A stretch of DNA of 6,188 nucleotides, from assembly GCA_030037055.1 (NCBI GenBank), contig JASHRZ010000590.1, positions 1 through 6,188 of the forward strand, written 5' to 3'. The notes under the pieces were generated by a model. The model did no database searches and was not told where the DNA came from. It worked only from the letters and a program-made list of their open reading frames with translations. Source of the DNA: Alphaproteobacteria bacterium (lineage in GTDB: Bacteria > Pseudomonadota > Alphaproteobacteria > ATCC43930 > CGMCC-115725). Both the position numbers and the translations under genes were made by a program. Below, piece after piece: positions 1 to 5,201 of the stretch. Every line of letters begins with the position of its first letter. Within the stretch, counting starts at the first letter, position 1.

Positions 1-613
1 CGATGCCGGGCTCGTAATCGTTGCGCGCGACGAATTCGGCGTAAGCCGAGTCGACCACCAGCAGCGTCGAGCGCGGCAGCCCGGCAAGAAGCCGCCGCAG
101 CTCCTCGCAGGGCAAGTAGGTGCCGGTAGGGTTGTTGGGATTGGCAAGGTACACGAGCCGCGTCCTGGCGTTGACCCGCGCCAGGATGGCGTCGACATCG
201 GCGGTGAGGCGCCGCTCCGCCGCGGCAACCGGCGTCGCCCCGGCCGACTGCGCGGCGATGGGATACATGAGGAAGCCGTGGCGGCTGTAGACGACTTCGT
301 CGCCCGGCCCGGCATAGGCGCGCGCCAGGAGGCTGATGAGCTCGTCCGAGCCGGTGCCGCAGACGATGCGCTCGGCGTCGAGCCCGTGGCGCCGGGCGAT
401 CGCCTGGCGCAGCTCGAGCGAGGCGCCGTCGGGATAGCGGTGAAGCTCCTGCGCCTGCGCGCGATAGGCCGCGACCGCGCGCGCGCTCGGCCCGAGCGCG
501 CTCTCGTTGGAGGCGAGACGGATGACGCGCGCCCCGCCTGCAAGCTTCGACTCGCCGCCTATATAGGGCGAGATGTCAAGGATGCCGGGACGCGGCACCG
601 GAACCTCCGCCAT
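1..613 (-). CDS. hisC: Histidinol-phosphate/aromatic aminotransferase (HisC type), N-terminal 204 residues; 3' end outside window
   Basis: PLP-dependent class I/II aminotransferase, cytosolic. HisC converts imidazole-acetol phosphate to histidinol phosphate with glutamate as amino donor; HisC paralogues next to chorismate mutase genes often act on aromatic keto acids or prephenate instead. Visible motifs: RLASNESALGPS (residues 32-43), HRYPDG (58-63), GTGSDEL (86-92), the NPNNPTG signature (158-164) and DSAYAEF (188-194), whose Asp normally contacts the PLP pyridine nitrogen. The PLP lysine and the C-terminal half lie beyond position 1. The ATG at 613-611 is chosen because a near-perfect GGGAGG (minus strand, 624-619) precedes it and the protein begins as family members do. 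It starts 2 nt after the chorismate mutase stop, so the two are surely cotranscribed. Family assignment is firm. Histidine versus aromatic substrate cannot be settled here; the neighbour favours an aromatic or dual role. Confidence 0.9.
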   Translation of the reverse strand, partial: MAEVPVPRPGILDISPYIGGESKLAGGARVIRLASNESALGPSARAVAAYRAQAQELHRYPDGASLELRQAIARRHGLDAERIVCGTGSDELISLLARAYAGPGDEVVYSRHGFLMYPIAAQSAGATPVAAAERRLTADVDAILARVNARTRLVYLANPNNPTGTYLPCEELRRLLAGLPRSTLLVVDSAYAEFVARNDYEPGI

Positions 614-624
614 CGCTACCTCCC
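614..624 (-). promoter_or_regulatory. Strong ribosome binding site of hisC, abutting the stop of the upstream gene
   Basis: On the minus strand the sequence reads GGGAGG TAG CG ATG. The GGAGG core (623-619) lies 5 nt before the hisC ATG, and the TAG stop of the chorismate mutase gene (618-616) follows it directly. The termination site is therefore inside the initiation region of hisC, an arrangement that normally gives translational coupling. It also fixes the hisC start. Confidence 0.8.
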
Positions 625-1500
625 GCCGCCGCGCTGGCCGAGCGCCGTGGGCGCGAAGGGCTTGGCATAAGAGCCGAGATGGGCGAGCCGCGCAATGCGG
701 TCGCCGAGCGGCTCCAGCGCCTTGGCGAGCCGGGGATCGCCCTCGCCGACGCCCTCGTCGATCTCGACGAGATTCCACGACGCTTCGCCTTGCGGTTCGT
801 GCACGGCAAAGAGCGTGACGGCGAGGCCGGCGGTCTTCAGCGCCGCGATCAGCCGCGCTCGGCTGAGCTCGCCGGCGAGCTCTAGGGCGACGAGGCTGCG
901 GTCGGCCTCGGTCGGGTCGGGCTCGGCATGGCCGATCGCAAGCGCGTCGAGCCCGCCATCGCCGCGGGCATTGCCGCGCCCGGCGAAGGGCAGCCGAGCG
1001 AGGACGCGCGGCGCAGCGGCGCCAGCCCGCGCCAGTAGCGGCCACCACGGCTCGCGCTCGCCTTCCGCCGGCACCGGCAGCACCGCCGCGGCCACCTTGC
1101 GCTCGGTCACCGCGCGCAGCGTTTCGCCTAGGGAATGAAAGGCAATCATCGGGATGTGGCTGCCGAAATGGTCGCGCGCGAGATCCCAATAGTCCGGCAT
1201 CTCCTCGAGCGCCGCCACCGCGACCGCGAAGTCGCCTTGCATGATCACCGCGCCGCTGAAGATCTCGCGCCAAAGCCGCACCAGGACGGGGCGCGGAAAG
1301 CCGCCGCGATGGCGCGCCACCAGCCGTCGCAGGATGCGCGCCTCGCGGCCGGGTCGGATCGCGGCGATGCGGCCCTGCCGCTTGATGGCGGTGACCGCCT
1401 CGATGATCTCCGCCCGCTCCATGATGAGGTCATGCAGGCGGTCGTCGATCTCGTCAATGCGGCGGCGCAGATCGTCGAGGGTGGATGTGCTCGTAGCCAT
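616..1500 (-). CDS. Chorismate mutase (AroQ type) fused to a degenerate prephenate dehydratase/ACT-like region
   Basis: 294 residues. Residues 8-92 form an AroQ helical chorismate mutase domain, which rearranges chorismate to prephenate. By eye against E. coli PheA, the active-site residues R11, R28, K39, R51, E52 and Q88 correspond to R12, R29, K40, R52, E53 and Q88; the D48 position appears to be Arg. Residues about 104-208 resemble a shrunken prephenate dehydratase domain: FHSLGETLRAVTERKVAAAVLPVPAEGE resembles the 'evf.AV..g.ad.gvvPvEN' stretch, split here as FHSLGETLRAV (121-131) and AAAVLPVPAEGE (137-148). The catalytic TRF position reads LDA (184-186). Residues about 200-285 look ACT-like and end in LGSYAKPF, as P-proteins end in a LGSYP motif, but canonical GALV and ESRP motifs are absent. 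The ATG at 1500 is preferred: an in-frame extension to 1662 would run through the promoter region and metX start and has low-complexity, non-family sequence. No strong Shine-Dalgarno is visible. It is the first gene of an operon with hisC. Mutase activity is likely; dehydratase activity is unlikely. Confidence 0.85.
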   Translation of the reverse strand: MATSTSTLDDLRRRIDEIDDRLHDLIMERAEIIEAVTAIKRQGRIAAIRPGREARILRRLVARHRGGFPRPVLVRLWREIFSGAVIMQGDFAVAVAALEEMPDYWDLARDHFGSHIPMIAFHSLGETLRAVTERKVAAAVLPVPAEGEREPWWPLLARAGAAAPRVLARLPFAGRGNARGDGGLDALAIGHAEPDPTEADRSLVALELAGELSRARLIAALKTAGLAVTLFAVHEPQGEASWNLVEIDEGVGEGDPRLAKALEPLGDRIARLAHLGSYAKPFAPTALGQRGGGR

Positions 1501-1527
1501 GATGATGTCGTCGCCCGGAAGGCGATA

Positions 1528-1556
1528 CTGATAGTTCGCCGGCCCGCCGAAAGCAA
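1528..1556 (-). promoter_or_regulatory. Candidate promoter of the chorismate mutase-hisC operon
   Basis: On the minus strand, TTGCTT (1556-1551) and TATCAG (1533-1528) are separated by exactly 17 nt, a plausible sigma-70-type promoter (TTG of the -35; four of six at the -10). Transcription would start near 1521, leaving a leader of about 20 nt before the ATG at 1500. This stretch is less GC-rich than its surroundings. The call rests on motif matching alone. Confidence 0.4.
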
Positions 1557-1559
1557 ACG

Positions 1560-1589
1560 TTGACAGGGATGGCTCCCGATCCCTAGCTA
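1560..1589 (+). promoter_or_regulatory. Candidate promoter of metX-metW
   Basis: A perfect TTGACA -35 hexamer lies at 1560-1565. TAGCTA (1584-1589) sits 18 nt further on as a weak -10 candidate. Transcription would start near 1596-1598, giving a leader of about 53 nt to the GTG at 1650. The -35 is only 3 bp from the -35 of the opposite promoter (1551-1556). The perfect -35 is direct observation; the -10 assignment is weaker. Confidence 0.45.
1565..1584. promoter_or_regulatory. Inverted repeat AGGGAT-N8-ATCCCT between the metX -35 and -10, candidate operator
   Basis: Six-bp perfect arms (1565-1570 and 1579-1584) flank an 8-bp centre. The repeat fills the spacer of the candidate metX promoter and overlaps both hexamers by one base, the position expected of a repressor operator. 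A further half-site-like GATCCC occurs at 1621-1626. No regulator is encoded in the window, and I do not recognise the motif as a named binding site. Confidence 0.3.
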
Positions 1590-1598
1590 TGCCGGTGC

Positions 1599-1616
1599 GG
1601 GAAACGCGTTTTTCCC
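1599..1616 (+). promoter_or_regulatory. Hairpin in the metX leader
   Basis: GGGAAA (1599-1604) and TTTCCC (1611-1616) form a 6-bp stem with a 6-nt loop. The overlapping GCGGGA (1597-1602) can instead pair with TCCCGC (1623-1628), so two exclusive folds are possible just upstream of the ribosome binding region. It does not match a SAM-II type or other SAM riboswitch core that I can recognise. A T-run lies in the stem rather than after it, so it is not a standard terminator. Confidence 0.25.
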
Positions 1617-1649
1617 TGGCGATCCCGCGACTTGCGCCGAGAGACGACC

Positions 1650-2816
1650 GTGACCGTCCCATCGCCCGCCCGTGAGACCGCGCTTGCCCCCGACCGCCCC
1701 GGCTTCCAGCTGGTGGTCGAGGCGCCGTTGGCGCTCGATTGCGGCGTGCAGCTGGGCCGCTACACCATCGCCTACCAGACCTACGGCAGGCTCAATGCCC
1801 AGCGCTCCAACGCCATCCTGATCTGCCATGCGCTGACCGGCGATCAGTACGTCGTCGGGGCCCACCCGCTGACCGGCAAGCCTGGCTGGTGGGAGACGCT
1901 GGCGGGGCCGGGCAAGGTGCTCGACACCGAGCGCTACTTCCTCATCTGCGCCAATGTGCTGGGCGGCTGCATGGGCTCGAGCGGGCCGATGGAGCTCAAT
2001 CCCGCCACCGGCAGACCCTGGGGCCTCGGCTTCCCGGTCATCACCGTCGCCGACATGGTGCGGGCGCAGACCAAGCTGATCGATCATCTCGGCATCGAAA
2101 CCCTGTTCTGCGTCACCGGCGGCTCGATGGGCGGCATGCAAGTGCTGCAATGGGCGGCGTCGTTTCCCGAGCGCGTCTTCGCCGCCGTGCCGATTGCCAC
2201 CGCGGCGCGGCACTCGGCGCAGAATATCGCCTTCCACGAGGTCGGCCGCCAGGCGATCATGGCCGATCCGCAATGGTGCCAGGGCAACTATCTGGAATTC
2301 GGCAAGCGGCCCGAGCGCGGGCTCGCGGTGGCGCGCATGGCCGCGCATATCACCTATCTCTCGGAGCAGGCGCTCCACCGCAAATTCGGCCGCAACCTGC
2401 AGGACCGCTCGGCGCTCACCTACGGCTTCGACGCCGATTTCCAGGTGGAGAACTACCTGCGCCACCAGGGCATCGCCTTTGTCGAGCGCTTCGACGCCAA
2501 CTCCTATCTCTACATTACCCGCGCCTGCGACTATTTCGACCTCGCCGCCGAGCATGGCGGCTCGTTGGCCAACGCCTTCCGCGGCACCAGGACGCGCTTC
2601 TGCTGCATCTCCTTCACCAGCGACTGGCTCTATCCGACCTCCGAGAACCGCGCCATCGTGCATGCGCTGAACGCGGTCGCCGCCAATGTCAGCTTCGTCG
2701 AGATCGAGACCGACAAGGGCCACGACGCCTTCCTGCTGGAGGAGCCGGAATTCTTCGCCACCTTGCGCGGCTTCCTCGACGGCTGCGCGCGCCATCGCGG
2801 GCTCGCGGCGCCGTGA
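1650..2816 (+). CDS. metX: Homoserine O-acyltransferase (MetX, alpha/beta hydrolase fold)
   Basis: Cytosolic enzyme of methionine synthesis. It acylates the hydroxyl of L-homoserine from acetyl-CoA or, in some MetX members, succinyl-CoA, giving the substrate for sulfhydrylation. The protein is 388 residues, the usual family length. Visible signatures include AILICHALTGDQYV near residues 55-68, NVLGGCMGSSGP (102-113), the nucleophile elbow GGSMGGMQ with catalytic S159, D325 in TSDWLYP, and H358 in KGHDAFLLEE. The start is taken as GTG 1650, with GAGAGA (1639-1644) 5 nt upstream; a TTG at 1632 would add six residues but lacks a good ribosome binding site. It has its own upstream promoter candidate and leader hairpin. 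Its TGA overlaps the metW start, so the pair is an operon, a common proteobacterial arrangement. Acetyl versus succinyl preference in MetX is known to depend on few residues and is not resolved here. Confidence 0.95.
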   Translation: MTVPSPARETALAPDRPGFQLVVEAPLALDCGVQLGRYTIAYQTYGRLNAQRSNAILICHALTGDQYVVGAHPLTGKPGWWETLAGPGKVLDTERYFLICANVLGGCMGSSGPMELNPATGRPWGLGFPVITVADMVRAQTKLIDHLGIETLFCVTGGSMGGMQVLQWAASFPERVFAAVPIATAARHSAQNIAFHEVGRQAIMADPQWCQGNYLEFGKRPERGLAVARMAAHITYLSEQALHRKFGRNLQDRSALTYGFDADFQVENYLRHQGIAFVERFDANSYLYITRACDYFDLAAEHGGSLANAFRGTRTRFCCISFTSDWLYPTSENRAIVHALNAVAANVSFVEIETDKGHDAFLLEEPEFFATLRGFLDGCARHRGLAAP

Positions 2817-3475
2817 GCGCCGATGGCGGCCTGAACGCCGTACCCGCCGGCGCGCGGCTGCGCGGCGATCTCCGTCTCGTCGCCGACATGATCGAGAGGG
2901 GCTCGCGGGTGCTCGATGTCGGCTGCGGCGACGGCGAGCTGCTCGCCTTCCTCGCCCGCGAAAAAAGCATCGACGGCCGCGGCATGGAGCTGTCGCAGTC
3001 CGGCGTCAACGCCTGCGTGCGCCACGGCCTGTCGGTGATCCAGGGCGATGCCGATCACGATCTGCAGGACTATCCCTCGGACGCCTTCGACTACGTCGTG
3101 CTGAGCCAGACGCTGCAGGCGACGCGCCAGCCGCTGCGCGTCATCGAGCATCTCGTGCGCATCGGCCGGCGCGCCATCGTCTCGTTTCCCAATTTCGGCC
3201 ATTGGCGCATCCGCCTCAACCTGATGGTCCATGGCCGCATGCCGCGGACGCCGGTCTTGACGCATGCCTGGTACGAGACGCCGAACATCCATCTCTGCAC
3301 CATCCTCGACTTCATCGCCTTGTGCGCCGAGCTGGGCGTCGGCATCGAGCGCAGCGTGACGCTCGACCGTCACGGCCTGCCCTATCGCCTTAAGCCGCAG
3401 GGCACGCTCGCCAACCTCATGGCCGAGCAGGCGCTGTTCCTGCTGCGCGGCGCCCGGAGTCAGGCGCCTGCCTAG
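2813..3475 (+). CDS. metW: Methionine biosynthesis protein MetW (methyltransferase-like)
   Basis: 220 residues, the normal MetW size. A Rossmann SAM-binding core is visible: motif I VLDVGCGDGELL (33-44), the acidic residue ending strand 2 at E59 (GRGMELS), GDAD (78-81), FDYVVLSQTLQ (92-102), and the MetW-typical FPNFGHW (125-131) followed by TPVLTHAWYETPNIH (146-160). MetW is encoded beside metX in many proteobacteria and is reported to be needed for, or to activate, MetX; whether it methylates anything is unclear. The start is GTG 2813 in GTGA, which shares 4 nt with the metX stop. This overlap, the family length and the absence of a good internal start decide it. No convincing Shine-Dalgarno is present, so translation probably depends on ribosomes finishing metX. 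The TAG stop shares CTAG with the convergent methyltransferase gene, leaving no space for a terminator between them. Confidence 0.93.
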   Translation: MSADGGLNAVPAGARLRGDLRLVADMIERGSRVLDVGCGDGELLAFLAREKSIDGRGMELSQSGVNACVRHGLSVIQGDADHDLQDYPSDAFDYVVLSQTLQATRQPLRVIEHLVRIGRRAIVSFPNFGHWRIRLNLMVHGRMPRTPVLTHAWYETPNIHLCTILDFIALCAELGVGIERSVTLDRHGLPYRLKPQGTLANLMAEQALFLLRGARSQAPA

Positions 3476-4248
3476 CCAACGGGACGGGTCCGCCCACCGT
3501 ATGCGAAATCTGCTTCGAGGCTCGCCCGCCGCGCGCCGGTCGCTACCGGGAGGTAGGCGGGATGCCGGCTCTCTTTGCGCTTGACTGCCGGCTTGGCGTA
3601 GAGCTGCTTCGAGGCCTCGACCACCGAGACGCCGGCGAAGCTGGTGAACCACCGCTCGCCGATGCGCTCGATCGCCGTGGCCGAGCGCAGCAGCATGCGC
3701 GAGCCGGTGGGCGGCACGAACAGCGCCGTCGAAACGCGCTCGGGGGTGAAATCGGCGTCGCGCAACGCGCGCGAGAGCTGCGAGGGCGTGTAGGGATGGC
3801 CCTGGCCGAACGGCGTCCGGTCGACCCGCGCCCAGATGCCGCGACGGTTGGGCGCGACCACCAGCAGCCGGCCGCCGCCCGCCATCACCCGCCAGATCTC
3901 CTTGAGCAGGGGCCGCGCCTGTTCGCTGTATTCGAGCCCGTGCACCAACAGCACGCGGTCGATCGAGAAATCCTGCAGCGGCAGCTCGCCCTCATCGGCA
4001 AGCGCCACCGCGTTGGGCCCGTCCTGCGGCCAGGCGAGCACGCCCTGCGAGGACGGCATCACCGCGACCACGCGCTCCGCCTCCTCGCGGAACATCTTGA
4101 GATAGGGTGCGGCGTAGCCGAGGCCGAGCAGTCGCATGCCGCGCAGGTCCGGCCAGATCAGCCGGATGCGGCGGCGGATCATGCGCCGCGCCACCTGGCC
4201 GAGCCGGGACTCGTAGAAATCCCGGAGATCAATGACGTCGACATGCAT
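3472..4248 (-). CDS. Class I SAM-dependent methyltransferase of unknown substrate
   Basis: 258 residues, cytosolic, resembling alphaproteobacterial methyltransferases often found near gloB and metW. It opens with VDVIDLRDFYESRLGQVARR (3-22), followed by a basic helix. The glycine loop is atypical: LLGLGYAAPYLK (40-51) in place of the usual ExGxGxG. The second strand gives VVAVMPSSQG (60-69). LPLQDFSIDRVLLVHGLEYS (89-108) fits motifs II/III of Methyltransf_11-like proteins, and EIWRVMAGGGRLLVVAPN (117-134) is the post-III region. The C-terminal part (from about residue 150) contains GERWFTSFAGVSVVEASKQL and a basic, probably flexible tail. The start is the ATG at 4248; no clear Shine-Dalgarno precedes it. 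A TACACT -10-like hexamer on the minus strand at 4260-4255 is so close that the message could be nearly leaderless. The family call is firm. The substrate is unknown; small-molecule or quinone-type methylation is only a possibility. Confidence 0.85.
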   Translation of the reverse strand: MHVDVIDLRDFYESRLGQVARRMIRRRIRLIWPDLRGMRLLGLGYAAPYLKMFREEAERVVAVMPSSQGVLAWPQDGPNAVALADEGELPLQDFSIDRVLLVHGLEYSEQARPLLKEIWRVMAGGGRLLVVAPNRRGIWARVDRTPFGQGHPYTPSQLSRALRDADFTPERVSTALFVPPTGSRMLLRSATAIERIGERWFTSFAGVSVVEASKQLYAKPAVKRKESRHPAYLPVATGARRASLEADFAYGGRTRPVG

Positions 4249-4314
4249 GAAGAGAGTGTAGCATGGCCGGGCGGGGCGAATTACAGTAGCCTCTGAGGGG
4301 CCAGCCTAGGTACC

Positions 4315-4547
4315 ATGTCCGAGTCCGCCATTCGTCAGAGTCCGGTGTTTCGGGACGATTACTTCTGCCTCCTGCACGACCCGTTCCAGCGAAAGACCGG
4401 GGTCGTCGATCCGTCGGTTGCCGCAGCGGTGTTGCGCGCCCTTGAAGAGACGGACCGGCCGTTCGCGGCATGCCGGGCGAGGAAATCGCCGCCAAGCCGT
4501 TCCTGTCCGCCGCCACCTTTGCCGCAAGCCGCCGGCGCAATGTCTGA
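4315..4547 (+). pseudogene. gloB: Remnant of hydroxyacylglutathione hydrolase (glyoxalase II) lacking its central domain
   Basis: The ATG at 4315, with AGG a few bases upstream, opens a frame whose first roughly 45 residues look like a glyoxalase II N-terminus: SPVFRDDYFCLLHDP (9-23), where the family has a DNY..L.HDP pattern, then KTGVVDPSVAAAVLRALEE (27-45). After about 4455 the resemblance stops, and the frame runs on as low-complexity sequence to a stop at 4584. In another frame (4470-4547) a 25-codon piece includes PGEEIAAKPFLS and ends FAASRRRNV, resembling the NPFLR and FAxxRRRK-type end of GloB. The metallo-beta-lactamase core with its THxHxDH motif is absent, so glyoxalase II activity (S-lactoylglutathione to lactate and glutathione) is impossible. 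I read it as an internally deleted gene. The N-terminal match is fairly good and the C-terminal match tentative. A genuine 89-residue small protein is the alternative. Confidence 0.5.
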
Positions 4548-4580
4548 GCCGCCCGCCGCAGAAGATCGGGAGTCCAGCCA

Positions 4581-5201
4581 ATGAAGCTTCGCTATTCCCC
4601 GACGTCTCCCTTCGTGCGAAAAGTCATGATGGTCGCGCTCGAGACGGGTCTTGCCGAGCGCATCGAGCGTATGCCGACCACGGTCGCGCCGACCAAGCGC
4701 AACGACGAGGTGGCGCGCGAGAACCCGCTGGTGAAGGTGCCGGCGCTCACCACCGATGACGGGCTCGTGCTCTACGACTCGGCGGTGATCTGCGAGTATC
4801 TCGACACGCTGCATGGCGGGCCGAGGCTGTTCCCCGCCTCCGGCAAGCCGCGCTGGCTGGCGCTGCGGCAGCAAGCCCTGGGGGACGGCATCCTCGAGGC
4901 AGCCATCCTCGGCCGCTACGAGATCCTGCGGCCCAAGGAATATCAATGGCCGGACTGGATCGACGCGCAGCTGCGCAAGGTGCGTGGCGCGCTTGGCGCG
5001 CTCGAGATCGAGGTCGAGGCCGGCGAGCTCGCCGGCCCGCTCAACATCGGCCAGATCACCATCGCCTGCGCGCTGGGCTATCTCGATTTCCGCTATGCGA
5101 GCGAGGAGTGGCGCGCCAGGCACCGGCGGCTTGCCGCCTGGTTCGACGAGTTCTCAAAGCGCAAGTCGATCGAGCTTACGAAGCCGAAAGACCCGGCGTG
5201 A
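4581..5201 (+). CDS. Glutathione S-transferase family protein (YibF-like)
   Basis: 206 residues, full length for the family and cytosolic. The N-terminal thioredoxin-like domain (1-78) has KLRYSPTSPFVRKVMM (2-17); Ser9 sits where GSTs of this type place the glutathione-activating residue. NPLVKVPAL (48-56) follows with the conserved cis-proline P54, then LYDSAVICEYLD (64-75), whose D66-S67 bind the gamma-glutamyl part of glutathione. The C-terminal all-helical domain contains LNIGQITIACALGYLDFRY, close to the corresponding helix of E. coli YibF. The start is the ATG at 4581 with GGGAG (around 4568-4572) 8 nt upstream. It sits between a gloB remnant and a broken cupin, yet it is intact with all signature residues, so it is probably under selection. 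The likely role is glutathione conjugation or disulfide reduction; the substrate cannot be deduced. Confidence 0.9.
   Translation: MKLRYSPTSPFVRKVMMVALETGLAERIERMPTTVAPTKRNDEVARENPLVKVPALTTDDGLVLYDSAVICEYLDTLHGGPRLFPASGKPRWLALRQQALGDGILEAAILGRYEILRPKEYQWPDWIDAQLRKVRGALGALEIEVEAGELAGPLNIGQITIACALGYLDFRYASEEWRARHRRLAAWFDEFSKRKSIELTKPKDPA

Noticed and set aside
278..670. A 130-codon plus-strand frame opposite hisC
   Set aside because: It is antisense to a well-supported aminotransferase gene and has arginine- and alanine-rich shadow composition.
1590..1649. SAM-II or other SAM riboswitch before metX
   Set aside because: I looked because alphaproteobacterial methionine genes often carry one, but I could not match the conserved pseudoknot core. 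A covariance-model search would be decisive.
1501..1662. N-terminal extension of the chorismate mutase to 1662
   Set aside because: It would cross both promoter candidates and the start of metX, and the added 54 residues do not look like the family.
1587..2795. A 402-codon open frame antisense to metX
   Set aside because: It mirrors metX codon periodicity in GC-rich DNA. It has repetitive Ala/Gly/Arg/Glu composition and no family motifs, while metX has every catalytic residue.
1739..2812. Open sequence in the metW frame running through metX
   Set aside because: It is out-of-frame translation of metX; MetW homology begins only at the GTG at 2813.
3450..3472. Hairpin from the two GGCGCC copies near the metW end as a terminator
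   Set aside because: Each copy is self-complementary, the stem lies inside coding sequence and no T-run follows on either strand.
2630..3652. A 340-codon open frame antisense to metW
   Set aside because: It has shadow-like composition and spans the ends of three well-supported genes without recognisable motifs.
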